This document shows, in pieces, positions 16,452 through 24,088 of a DNA stretch of 64,000 nucleotides; within the stretch, counting starts at the first letter, position 1, and every line of letters begins with the position of its first letter. The DNA comes from CAZIFG01 sp964539135 (GTDB lineage: Bacteria; Margulisbacteria; Marinamargulisbacteria; GCA-2716485; CAZIFG01), in the NCBI GenBank assembly GCA_964539135.1, contig CAZIFG010000001.1, forward strand, positions 1-64,000, read 5' to 3'. The translations under genes and the position numbers were made by a program. Below the pieces are notes generated by a model. The model saw only the letters and a list, made by a program, of their open reading frames with translations. It had not been told where the DNA came from and made no database searches.

Positions 16452-16706
16452 TTATGATAGTTTTTCTGTATCTATATGGCTTAGGGGCCTTTTAGAAGCG
16501 TCCACTTCTTTTATATGCAGTTGTTGTCTTGATGTCGCTTCTTGTATAGCTTGGAATCGTGTTGACTTATCAAAAGTGCCGCCTTTTACCTGATTCGCGG
16601 GTAACTTTGGATCATAATTCCCGGTTCCAGGAGTGGGAGACTTTGTTTTTGTTGGAAAGAGAGAGGCACTCGTTCCAAATCCTAAAGGCACTCTGCCTGC
16701 ATACAT
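16452..16706 (-). CDS. Small hypothetical protein, 84 residues
   Basis: Not recognised. It is Pro/Thr/Lys-rich at the N-terminus ('GRVPLGFGTSASLFPTK') and more charged at the end, with no membrane segment or signal peptide. I accept it as a gene because an AAGGAG ribosome binding site lies 9 nt before the ATG and the composition matches other - strand genes. Its 3' end faces cysS. The rest of the cysS-hom gap (16707-16883) shows no gene; a tandem GGAACTTTATGAT duplication lies at 16431-16456. Confidence 0.5.
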   Translation of the reverse strand: MYAGRVPLGFGTSASLFPTKTKSPTPGTGNYDPKLPANQVKGGTFDKSTRFQAIQEATSRQQLHIKEVDASKRPLSHIDTEKLS

Positions 16707-16883
16707 ATTTTTTTTCTCCTTATGTGTTCTCTAAGTTAAGTACCTCCCCTTAAAGGGATTTAAACTTATTGTGTAGGGTGTTTGCAGGAAATCTTACAGT
16801 TCCAGGAATTACTAAATTCGCTTACTCGTTTTTTTATATTATTTTGCCACAGTTCCAAACGTTATTTGGATTTAAGATACTGT

Positions 16884-18164
16884 CTACTTTAAACACCGTA
16901 TCACAGCATTAATTTCTTGGACTTCTTTTAGGGCTTTACACTCTTCAAGGGTTTCAAAAAATTTGGATTCACTGACCTCATGCGTCATTAATACTACTTC
17001 TGCTGCGTTTTTACCTTTCCCATGTTGCAAAATATTGGCAATGTTAATTGTATGTTTTCCCAATGTGCCACAAATTTTTTCCAGTACACCCGGTTGATTT
17101 TTAACCGTTATACGCAGGTAAAATGCAGATTCTGTTTTTTCAAGAGATTGAACATGCGCTTTTTCAAGATTTGTTTCAAGATTTCGAGGAGAAGGAATAT
17201 GTGGTGTTTCAAAACATAGGTCAATAATATCTGCGACGACAGAGGATGCCGTAGGGAGGCTTCCGGCGCCTTTTCCAGTTAATAAGGCTTCTCCCGCTGC
17301 GTTGCCTTCGATATAGACAGCATTCAGTTCATTGTTAATTTGCGCCAATAAGTGACTGTTTGGAACCAAAGTAGGATGAACACAAACGCGTACTTCCTGG
17401 TTATTGAGTTGAGATCCTATGCCTAATAATTTGATTTTATATCCCAATTGTTGAGCATATTGAATGTCTTTTAATTCAATGTTTGAAATACCTTCACAAT
17501 GAATGTCTTCTACTTGTAGATCTACCTTAAAGGCAACTGCAGCTAAAATAATGAGCTTATGAGCAGCATCTATGCCTTCAATATCCATGGTGGGATCTGC
17601 TTCTGCAAATCCTTTTTTTTGGGCTTCTTTCAGAATGGGTTTAAATTCACGTTGCGTTTTTTCAATTTGGGTCAAAATGTAGTTAGTGGTGCCATTTAAA
17701 ATCCCATATAAGGTCTGAATTTTATTGGCTGAAAAGCCTGTTTTTAAGGCTCTAATAATGGGAATGCCGCCACAGACGGCGCCTTCAAAATAGAGGTCCA
17801 CGTTATTTTCTTTGGCTACTCTAAAAAAAGTACTTTTATGCTTGGATACCACTTCTTTATTGGCTGTAACCACATGCTTTTTATTTTTTAAGGCCTGGCA
17901 AATATAGTCATAAGCCGGGTATTCTCCGCCAAGAACCTCTACAATTATGGAAATTTCTTTATCCTTTAAAATGTCGTTTGCTTCGGTGGTTAAAAGCTCT
18001 TCTGGGAGATTTAGGTGTTTATACTTTTCAGGATTTCGTACCAATATTTTTTCGATGGACAGAGACTGATTTAACCGTTTCTCAATCAGAGATTGATTTT
18101 GTTTTAAAAGCTCTAAAACACCTTGTCCTACATTTCCAAGTCCGAGTAATCCTATTTTTATCAT
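16884..18164 (-). CDS. hom: Homoserine dehydrogenase
   Basis: Hom reduces aspartate semialdehyde to homoserine for threonine and methionine. In 426 residues it has the Rossmann start 'KIGLLGLGNVGQGVLELL', 'VTANKEVVSKH', the catalytic 'YFEGAVCGGIPIIRALKTG', 'GILNGTTNYILTQIE' and 'GFAEADPTMDIEGIDAAHKL'. The last ~75 residues form an ACT domain ('RITVKNQPGVLEKICGTLGKH'), which implies feedback inhibition, typically by threonine. It stands alone on the - strand. Confidence 0.97.
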   Translation of the reverse strand: MIKIGLLGLGNVGQGVLELLKQNQSLIEKRLNQSLSIEKILVRNPEKYKHLNLPEELLTTEANDILKDKEISIIVEVLGGEYPAYDYICQALKNKKHVVTANKEVVSKHKSTFFRVAKENNVDLYFEGAVCGGIPIIRALKTGFSANKIQTLYGILNGTTNYILTQIEKTQREFKPILKEAQKKGFAEADPTMDIEGIDAAHKLIILAAVAFKVDLQVEDIHCEGISNIELKDIQYAQQLGYKIKLLGIGSQLNNQEVRVCVHPTLVPNSHLLAQINNELNAVYIEGNAAGEALLTGKGAGSLPTASSVVADIIDLCFETPHIPSPRNLETNLEKAHVQSLEKTESAFYLRITVKNQPGVLEKICGTLGKHTINIANILQHGKGKNAAEVVLMTHEVSESKFFETLEECKALKEVQEINAVIRCLK

Positions 18165-18191
18165 AGGACTTAGTGTATCGTATCTTCAGAT

Positions 18192-18207
18192 GAGCGTCTA
18201 TACGCTC
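18192..18207. promoter_or_regulatory. Palindrome between hom and the divergent operon
   Basis: GAGCGT-CTAT-ACGCTC is a perfect 6-bp dyad with a 4-nt centre in the hom/18316 divergent intergenic region, just upstream of the + strand promoter. No T-run follows, so an operator is more likely than a terminator. Confidence 0.35.
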
Positions 18208-18221
18208 TCGTTTGAGGGTGT

Positions 18222-18250
18222 TTGTGTGATTTTTTTTTTGGGTGTATACT
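18222..18250 (+). promoter_or_regulatory. Probable promoter for the 18316 gene and tsaB
   Basis: TTGTGT (18222-18227) and TATACT (18245-18250) are 17 nt apart, about 65 nt before the ATG at 18316. Confidence 0.5.
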
Positions 18251-18315
18251 GAAGAGCGTCAGATTTTTCTTTTATTTTCTTTGAGTCTATCAACATGATC
18301 CATGGAGGTTTGTTT

Positions 18316-18822
18316 ATGTCAATTTTTAGATGTTTTTACACATGTTTGCCGTGTTGTCGTAAAAGGACGTCTCCATCCCCTCGCGATTCTGGGTTTGGGG
18401 CTCGGAGCAACTCTTTATCTCAGGTTGCTCCTGTTGAGCGTGCGGTCGTGTGTACACCGCCACTAGCGCCTGCTGGTTATGATCCCTATGCCCCTGTCCC
18501 TGTTGGGCAGGCTGTTGTGTGTGCGCCTCCGACGCAGTCGCAAAATGGGCAGCAACAGCAGGCTGTTGTGTGTGCGCCTTCGACGTCTGTTTTGGGGTAT
18601 GATCCTTATCAATCGCAACCGGTTTTTTTTGGAAATAAGCCTTATCCAGGTATTCTTGTTGGGGCAGCGGAAGTGTCTGTACGTTTCCCAGATCCTGTTA
18701 GGCATCCTGTTGGTGGAGCAGATGTAGTTCCCACAGCCCCTCCAGCTTTAGAGCGTATAGGGCCTTATTTTACTCGTGATGGTCAACGGTATTATATTGA
18801 GGTTATGCCTGTTGCCGTATGA
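18316..18822 (+). CDS. Proline-rich hypothetical protein with internal repeats
   Basis: 168 residues when started at the ATG at 18316, which follows a GGAGG ribosome binding site; an upstream ATG at 18295 would include that site and is rejected. The N-terminus is Cys-rich ('FRCFYTCLPCCRK'), without a normal signal peptide. The middle repeats 'AVVCxPP...GYDPY' blocks: AVVCTPP, AVVCAPP and AVVCAPS, two of them followed by GYDPY. The function is unknown; low complexity suggests a disordered or surface-adhesive protein. Its stop overlaps the tsaB start as ATGA, so the two are translationally coupled. Confidence 0.65.
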   Translation: MSIFRCFYTCLPCCRKRTSPSPRDSGFGARSNSLSQVAPVERAVVCTPPLAPAGYDPYAPVPVGQAVVCAPPTQSQNGQQQQAVVCAPSTSVLGYDPYQSQPVFFGNKPYPGILVGAAEVSVRFPDPVRHPVGGADVVPTAPPALERIGPYFTRDGQRYYIEVMPVAV

Positions 18823-19433
18823 TTATTTTAGGACTTCATCTGGCAACCTTGCCTGTTTCTATTGCTCTGACTCAAGATGATCGTGTTTTGCATTCTCAAT
18901 TTTTAGAGGGAGGGCATGAGGTTTCCGAAGGCATTGTGAGTTCTATTGGCTTGATGTTGCAGTCTTGTGGTGTTTCTTTTAAAGATCTGGATGGTGTTGC
19001 AGTTACAACAGGTCCTGGCTCTTATACTGGCTTAAGACTTGCGGTGACGGTGGCCAATACTTTGGGGTATGCTCTGAAGATTCCTGTTTTTTCGATGTCT
19101 ACCTTAGAGGTTTTTTTGGTTCAATCGGACTGTCGTGATGGCGCTTTTATCGTAACATGCCCTGCTCGAAAGCATGAATTTAATGTGGGGCGATATACAG
19201 TGGATGCGGCGGGTGCTATTGAGGTTCATGAAGAATTTTTAATCGCCAGTGATGCCTTTTCAGCGTATTTAGAGGCACATCCTGACTGTGTGCATGTTGA
19301 ATCTATGCCTTTATTGGCGGAAACGATGTGTAAAAGGGTGCCAAAAGAAATAAAAAGTGCGTTTTCTGCTGTTGTGCCACGGTATTCCTATACACCGCTT
19401 TTTAAGAAATGGGATGAGGCGCCTAAGTCTTAA
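18819..19433 (+). CDS. tsaB: tRNA threonylcarbamoyladenosine biosynthesis protein TsaB
   Basis: TsaB is the inactive ASKHA partner of TsaD in the complex that makes t6A37 in tRNAs. It shows 'ILGLHLATLPVSIAL', 'GVAVTTGPGSYTGLRLAV' and 'LGYALKIPVFSMSTLE', typical of the YeaZ N-domain. At 204 residues it is slightly short. It overlaps the upstream repeat-protein gene by 4 nt and converges with the small - strand gene at its 3' end. Confidence 0.9.
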   Translation: MIILGLHLATLPVSIALTQDDRVLHSQFLEGGHEVSEGIVSSIGLMLQSCGVSFKDLDGVAVTTGPGSYTGLRLAVTVANTLGYALKIPVFSMSTLEVFLVQSDCRDGAFIVTCPARKHEFNVGRYTVDAAGAIEVHEEFLIASDAFSAYLEAHPDCVHVESMPLLAETMCKRVPKEIKSAFSAVVPRYSYTPLFKKWDEAPKS

Positions 19434-19591
19434 AGAATTGCTGTTAAAATAATGATGAACAAAATCCCCAAAATAACCGCAAGGATCATGATTTGTGCTT
19501 TTTGTTTTGTCTTGAAATTTTCAGTGGCGCGAAGCTCTGATTCTATTCGGGCTTCGTAGTTTTCAATTTGTTGTTCAAATTTATCTTTCAT
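19430..19591 (-). CDS. 53-residue tail-anchored membrane protein
   Basis: A small open frame with a charged, probably helical N-terminus ('FEQQIENYEARIESELRATE') and one strong C-terminal membrane helix ('MILAVILGILFIIILTAIL'). It starts 5 nt after the infA stop, so it is likely co-transcribed with infA. Its end overlaps the convergent tsaB stop. The function is unknown. The clear amphipathic/transmembrane layout and tight spacing make it a convincing gene despite its size. Confidence 0.65.
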   Translation of the reverse strand: MKDKFEQQIENYEARIESELRATENFKTKQKAQIMILAVILGILFIIILTAIL

Positions 19592-19596
19592 AGCGC

Positions 19597-19815
19597 TTAT
19601 TTTGCCCTAAATGTAATGCGGCCTCTTGTTAAGTCGTAAGGGGATAATTCTACTTTGACTTTGTCGCCCAATAAAATTCGGATATAATTTTTTCGCATTC
19701 TGCCTGAGATATGGGCTAAAATAATCTGACCGGTCTCTATTTCAACTCGAAACTGAGCATTTGGAAGAGATTCTATGATTTTACCTTCAACTTCAATTGT
19801 GTCATTACCTGCCAT
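19597..19815 (-). CDS. infA: Translation initiation factor IF-1
   Basis: 72 residues, the normal IF-1 length, with the S1/OB fold: 'IEVEGKIIESLPNAQFRVEI', 'GQIILAHISGRMRKNYIRI' and 'GDKVKVELSPYDLTRGRITFR'. I start at the ATG at 19815. The frame stays open further upstream through a MITE and could add 56 residues, but that part is transposon-derived. No clear ribosome binding site is present. The start codon lies in a TGATAG/CTATCA hairpin, and a TATATT lies 5 nt before it, so the mRNA may be leaderless. Confidence 0.95.
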   Translation of the reverse strand: MAGNDTIEVEGKIIESLPNAQFRVEIETGQIILAHISGRMRKNYIRILLGDKVKVELSPYDLTRGRITFRAK

Positions 19816-19871
19816 GATAGAATATATCCTATCACGGGTAGGGCGTTTGTAGAAGGGGGGTTTTTTTGGGG

Positions 19872-20007
19872 GGGGCTGTTGCAAAATGCCTATTTTGCCC
19901 ATCTGCTGTGTTATCCTCGTTCTTAAGCCCTCATTTTCACATATAAGGGCTTTCAGACTCGGAATGCCTTGCAGCTGATCCAAACGTAGGCATTTTGCAA
20001 CAGCCCC
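19872..20007 (+). mobile_element. MITE copy 3 (136 bp), upstream of infA
   Basis: It begins GGGGCTGTTGCAAAATGCC and ends GGCATTTTGCAACAGCCCC. It is 6 bp shorter than the 142-bp form through a small internal deletion. The right flank is TTTTT; the left has T7 followed by extra G residues, so the duplication is blurred by a homopolymer run. It is in the same orientation as the other full copies, and its - strand frame is open into infA. Confidence 0.88.
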
Positions 20008-20017
20008 TTTTTTGAAC

Positions 20018-20794
20018 TTATCTGGTTATTTCCAGTTCTACTACCTCGATATTTTGTGTGAGGATGTTTAATTTGGCACCCAGGGTATTGTGTGAAAATC
20101 GACGTTGAATGTCTTCCCAAATGAGGGTGTTGTCGTCATAAATAGCGCCACTGACTGTGATTTCAATGGGACTTGTAGGGGGTGTTTGGTGGTTGTTTTT
20201 GGAGAGGGAATAAATGGTTTGAAGTCCTAGGCGTTTGAGAGGGTCTATTTCTTCTTTTTTGAACTCGTTTTCTTTTATTTTTAGGATGCAGGTATAAGTT
20301 CGATCTGGTTTTGGATGTCTCACCGATTCGCTGTCTAAAATATCGTTTGCTTCGAGTAGGGCATTTAATCGTGTGCTGTTAAATTGAATGTTTGCGGTGA
20401 GGATGATGGCGCCAAATGTTTCTAAAAAGGTTTTGGATTCAATGTTTAAGGATGCGACGCTGGCGCTGAGTTGTGGCATGAGGTCTTTTTTAAGGGCTTC
20501 AAATCGGGATTTTTCATCAGGTGTGATGAGTAAGGGGGGCAATGCCTGATATAAAATGTACTGGAATCCTTTTTCTGTGGCATCTTCCAGTGCTTTCTTT
20601 TCACCGATTTCAAGGCATTCTTTTTTTTGTTTGGATCGGGATGTTTGTGTAGACTGAAATTGACCTCTTATTTTTAAGGTGATGCCTTTTTGTTTTTCTG
20701 TGACCGTATTTGGAAGTGTTTGGGCACTTGTCCATGATATCATACTGAATAGCCATAGACAGAGAATCCATCTGATTTTCTGTCGTTTATCCAT
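20018..20794 (-). CDS. Exported protein of unknown function
   Basis: 258 residues from the ATG at 20794, which overlaps the pepN stop; a frame from 20818 would overlap pepN more and put residues before the signal peptide. A Sec signal precedes cleavage near 'WTSAQT'. The segment 'EIGEKKALEDATEKGFQYIL' resembles the A-x-x-x-A-x-x-DA helix seen in several periplasmic flagellar or LPP20-like proteins, but I cannot assign a family. The C-terminal half is a mix of strands with 'VSGAIYDDNTLIWEDIQ'. It is probably co-transcribed with pepN. Confidence 0.7.
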   Translation of the reverse strand: MDKRQKIRWILCLWLFSMISWTSAQTLPNTVTEKQKGITLKIRGQFQSTQTSRSKQKKECLEIGEKKALEDATEKGFQYILYQALPPLLITPDEKSRFEALKKDLMPQLSASVASLNIESKTFLETFGAIILTANIQFNSTRLNALLEANDILDSESVRHPKPDRTYTCILKIKENEFKKEEIDPLKRLGLQTIYSLSKNNHQTPPTSPIEITVSGAIYDDNTLIWEDIQRRFSHNTLGAKLNILTQNIEVVELEITR

Positions 20795-23372
20795 TGAGTA
20801 TCGTTTCAACAACTTCAAAGGTGTTTTTTGAGAGTCCTTCTGTTTGATGCAGTTTTTCCAGTTCTTGCTTGATTAAGGCTTGATAGTGTTTTTCCAGTTG
20901 GGGATATAGTTTGTAGGCATTTGCTAAACGGGATCCCATGCTGGGGTTAAAGGTATCTATGTCTGTAATGGCGTTTGCCAATAAGGTGTATCCTGACCCA
21001 TCTTTTGCATGAAAATGGGGTAGATTGGCTGCAAAACTTCCATATAAAGCGCGAATTTTATTGGGATTTTCTGCGTTAAAGGCAGGGTTTTGAGCTAATT
21101 CTATGAGTTTGGTTTTGACCTTCGGAGTGTTGGCGCTCATTTGTAAGGTAAACCATTTGTTCATGACTAAAGGATCGTCTTTAAATTCATCATAAAAGGT
21201 GGTTAAGGCAGCGTCGCATTCTGAACTGTTTGTTGTTAACAGCGCGTTGAGAGCCGCTATTTTATCGGTCATGTTGGTGGCGGTTTTAAATTGTGTATAG
21301 GCAAGATCGATGTAATCGCATCCCAGGTGAACACAATAATAGAGACAGATATTTTTGAGTCTGCGTTTTGAGATGGCTTCTGGAGATAGCGTGTAGGGTT
21401 CTGAGACGTTTAGGGCTTTATAGTGTTTGTAAAACAAAGGGCCATGGGTGTTTGCCAGTGTCATAAAAATAGACTCCCGGGCTTCCGATAGGCCTTGGAT
21501 GTCTATAGGCGTGCTTTGTTTATTGATGATCAATTGTAGACTGGGGATGCTTAGCTTTTCTACGGTAATACTGGGATTGGCACTTTTTTCTAATTCTTGG
21601 CCTAAGGCATTTAAGGCATATGAGGATAGGGTTTCTGTGTTTCCTTCATATCGATTTTGGATGGATCGGTAGTAGAGTTCTTGACTGGCTTCAATCTGAT
21701 TAAAGGCGTTGGGGGCTTGGTTGAGCAATTGGCATAGCTCTTTTTCTTCGTAGGGATAAATGACATTAACAGGGGCTGAGAAGTCTTGATTTAGAGAGGG
21801 AATAGGCTTGCTTTTAATATTTTTAAAGGAGAAACTTTGGGATTCCTCTTTTATAATCAGGGTTTCATTGGCTAAGACTTCCCCTGTTTTTGAGAGGAGT
21901 CCTACTGAAAACGGAAAGTAAAAAGGCGCTTTTTGTTTGCTTTCTTTTGTAGGTCGGCAGTTTTGTGTCACGTTTAATTCGTACGTTTGTGTGATCTCAT
22001 TGTAATGATCGGTTACGGTACAGACAGGGGTTCCTGCTTGGCAATACCATCGTTTAAAGGCGGTGAGATCATGCCCGGAAGCTTCTTCCATGACAGCTAG
22101 AAAGTCTTCGGTTGTAACGGCTTGACCATCGTGTTTTTTAACATATAAGGCCATGCCTTTTTGAAAGGATTTTTCCCCAATTAAGGTATGGATCATTCGA
22201 ATGATTTCAGATCCTTTTTCGTAGACGGTACTGGTGTAAAAGTTATTGATTTCAATGAAGGATTCTGGTCGAATGGGATGGGCCATGGGACTTGCGTCTT
22301 CTGCAAATTGATGATGACGGAGTCTTTGTACATTTTTAAGCCTTTCAATGGTTCTGTCATTTAAATCTGATGAAAATTCTTGGTCTCTAAAGACGGTGAG
22401 ACCCTCTTTGAGCGTGAGTTGAAACCAGTCTCTACAGGTTATGCGATTGCCGGTCCAGTTGTGAAAATATTCATGACCAATAACGGCTTCAATGCCCATA
22501 AAATCTTGATCTGTTGCGGTTTTTGGGTTTGCCAGGACGTAATGGGTATTAAAAATATTTAAGCCCTTGTTTTCCATGGCACCCATGTTAAAGGCATCTA
22601 CGGCCACGATCATAAAGAGATCGAGGTCATATTCTAAGTTAAATCGATCTTCGTCCCATTTCATGGATTTTTTTAAAGAAGTCATGGCGTGATCGCACTT
22701 GGATTCATTGCCGTGATCTACATAAATTTCTAAGGTGATCTTTTTACCGGATTTGGTTACAAAATGATCTGTTTTTTTTGCTAGGTCCCCTGCGACAACG
22801 GCAAAAAGATAGGCGGGTTTTGGAAAGGGATCTTCCCATGTGATGGCATGCCGGTTGTTGTCCAATATTTCTTTTTTTTGGGGATTTCCATTGGATAAGA
22901 GATACGGGTATCGTGTTTTATCTGCGGTGAGTCGTGTTGTAAAGACGCTCATAATATCGGGTCTATCTATAAAATAGGTGATACGACGAAATCCTTCAGG
23001 TTCATTTTGAGAACAGATGATGTTTCCAGATTGATAAATACCTTCTAAAGCTAAATTTTTATGAGGTTCAATTTTTGTGGTGATTTCTAAGGTTATGGGG
23101 GTGTTTTCTGGGGGGAAGCATAGCTGCGTTTCTGTGAGCGTATATTCATTGGAATTTAGGCGCTGGCCATTTTTTTTAACAGAAAGGAGTTCGAGTGTTT
23201 CACCATTTAATGAAATCGGGGGGGCTTGGGGGCTTTTGTCATTGGGTATTAGTGTGAAAGTGCTTTTGACGATGGCATGGTCTTCTATAAATTCAATGTC
23301 TAAATTTATTTTTGGGATGGTGTAACTTGGAGCTTGATAGTCTTTTAAATACGTTGTTTTTGGTTTTTTCAT
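20787..23372 (-). CDS. pepN: Aminopeptidase N (M1 family)
   Basis: An 861-residue cytosolic zinc aminopeptidase of the E. coli PepN type (about 870 residues). The exopeptidase motif is 'GAMENKGLNIFN', the zinc site 'GHEYFHNWTGNRI' (HExxH, with the downstream Glu in 'LKEGLTVFRDQEF'). The N-domain 'YFIDRPDIMSVFTTRLTADK' and the long helical C-domain fit the family. It lies 9 nt downstream of ogt on the same strand. Confidence 0.97.
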   Translation of the reverse strand: MKKPKTTYLKDYQAPSYTIPKINLDIEFIEDHAIVKSTFTLIPNDKSPQAPPISLNGETLELLSVKKNGQRLNSNEYTLTETQLCFPPENTPITLEITTKIEPHKNLALEGIYQSGNIICSQNEPEGFRRITYFIDRPDIMSVFTTRLTADKTRYPYLLSNGNPQKKEILDNNRHAITWEDPFPKPAYLFAVVAGDLAKKTDHFVTKSGKKITLEIYVDHGNESKCDHAMTSLKKSMKWDEDRFNLEYDLDLFMIVAVDAFNMGAMENKGLNIFNTHYVLANPKTATDQDFMGIEAVIGHEYFHNWTGNRITCRDWFQLTLKEGLTVFRDQEFSSDLNDRTIERLKNVQRLRHHQFAEDASPMAHPIRPESFIEINNFYTSTVYEKGSEIIRMIHTLIGEKSFQKGMALYVKKHDGQAVTTEDFLAVMEEASGHDLTAFKRWYCQAGTPVCTVTDHYNEITQTYELNVTQNCRPTKESKQKAPFYFPFSVGLLSKTGEVLANETLIIKEESQSFSFKNIKSKPIPSLNQDFSAPVNVIYPYEEKELCQLLNQAPNAFNQIEASQELYYRSIQNRYEGNTETLSSYALNALGQELEKSANPSITVEKLSIPSLQLIINKQSTPIDIQGLSEARESIFMTLANTHGPLFYKHYKALNVSEPYTLSPEAISKRRLKNICLYYCVHLGCDYIDLAYTQFKTATNMTDKIAALNALLTTNSSECDAALTTFYDEFKDDPLVMNKWFTLQMSANTPKVKTKLIELAQNPAFNAENPNKIRALYGSFAANLPHFHAKDGSGYTLLANAITDIDTFNPSMGSRLANAYKLYPQLEKHYQALIKQELEKLHQTEGLSKNTFEVVETILNG

Positions 23373-23381
23373 CTGTGTATT

Positions 23382-23876
23382 TTAACGGCTTACTTCGGCC
23401 TTGGAAAGGTGTTTTTCACTATCAAGCAAGTGTTTTTTGATCTCTTGACCGTTTTCTTTTGTCTCTCCACATGAATATTGACCTATTCCGCCTGACTTCG
23501 GCACAACACGATGACAGGGGAAATAAAGAGGGAAGGGATTGTTGGCAAGTGCTGTTCCTACGGCTCTTGCAGCTTTTGGCATTCCGATATTTTGTGCAAT
23601 TTCAGCATAATATCGAGTTTCACCTAAGGGGATTTGAGAGACTTCCTCTAAGACTTTTTTTTGAAATGGCGTTAGACGTGTTGTATCGATGATTTGGTTT
23701 TTTAATGCCCCTACAAGGATGCTTAAGGAGACTGGGCCATTTTCTGATGGAGATAGCTGTATTCTAATTACTTCTCCTTTTGCATTATAAGACCATTTTA
23801 TATCTAGGGACTGTTGCAAAACGCCTATTTTGGCCATCTTCTGTGTTATCCTTGTCCTCAAGTCCTCATTTATCAT
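23382..23876 (-). CDS. ogt: Methylated-DNA--protein-cysteine methyltransferase, 5' end disrupted by a MITE
   Basis: A suicide alkyltransferase for O6-methylguanine. The C-terminal domain is intact: 'FQKKVLEEVSQIPLGETRYY', 'GTALANNPFPLYFPCHRVVP' with the acceptor Cys, and 'GGIGQYSCGETK'. The ancestral start is the ATG at 23981 (MKNQNSLLNID). A 142-bp MITE plus the 5-bp duplication (147 bp) entered after codon 11 and keeps the frame, but it contains a TAG at 23877-23879. An ATG directly follows that stop at 23876, so the present protein would lose its first residues and begin inside the element, perhaps by reinitiation. Only part of the variable N-domain is affected, so activity may survive. 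Confidence 0.85.
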   Translation of the reverse strand: MINEDLRTRITQKMAKIGVLQQSLDIKWSYNAKGEVIRIQLSPSENGPVSLSILVGALKNQIIDTTRLTPFQKKVLEEVSQIPLGETRYYAEIAQNIGMPKAARAVGTALANNPFPLYFPCHRVVPKSGGIGQYSCGETKENGQEIKKHLLDSEKHLSKAEVSR

Positions 23877-23948
23877 CTATAAATTCCGGGCTTTCAGACT
23901 TGGAATGCCTTGTATATGATCCAAACGTAAGCATTTTGCAACAGTTCT
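23807..23948 (+). mobile_element. MITE copy 4 (142 bp), in the 5' end of ogt
   Basis: It begins GGGACTGTTGCAAAACGCC and ends with a slightly diverged GCATTTTGCAACAGTTCT. Target duplication ATCTA lies at 23802-23806 and 23949-23953. Deleting one duplication plus the element rejoins ogt without a stop codon. Confidence 0.93.
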
Positions 23949-24072
23949 ATCTATATTTAATAGGGAATTCTGGTTTTTCATGGCATTATTATAACATGAT
24001 TTCTTTATTTTTATATTTTTTGATTTTTTATATTTAATGTTGTTTATTTTTATTTTATTTTTTAAATTTATG

Positions 24073-24081
24073 TGGTATATT
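24073..24081 (+). promoter_or_regulatory. Extended -10 promoter giving a probable leaderless mRNA
   Basis: TGGTATATT (an extended TGn-TATATT element) ends 7 nt before the ATG at 24089, so transcription should start at or next to the start codon. No ribosome binding site is present. The preceding ~90 nt are extremely A/T-rich. Confidence 0.5.
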
Positions 24082-24088
24082 TTGGCTC

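Noticed and set aside
19872..20007. Assigning the MITE family to IS6 because its end resembles GGCACTGTTGCAAA
   Set aside because: IS6 elements give 8-bp duplications whereas these give 5 bp, and no IS6 transposase is present.
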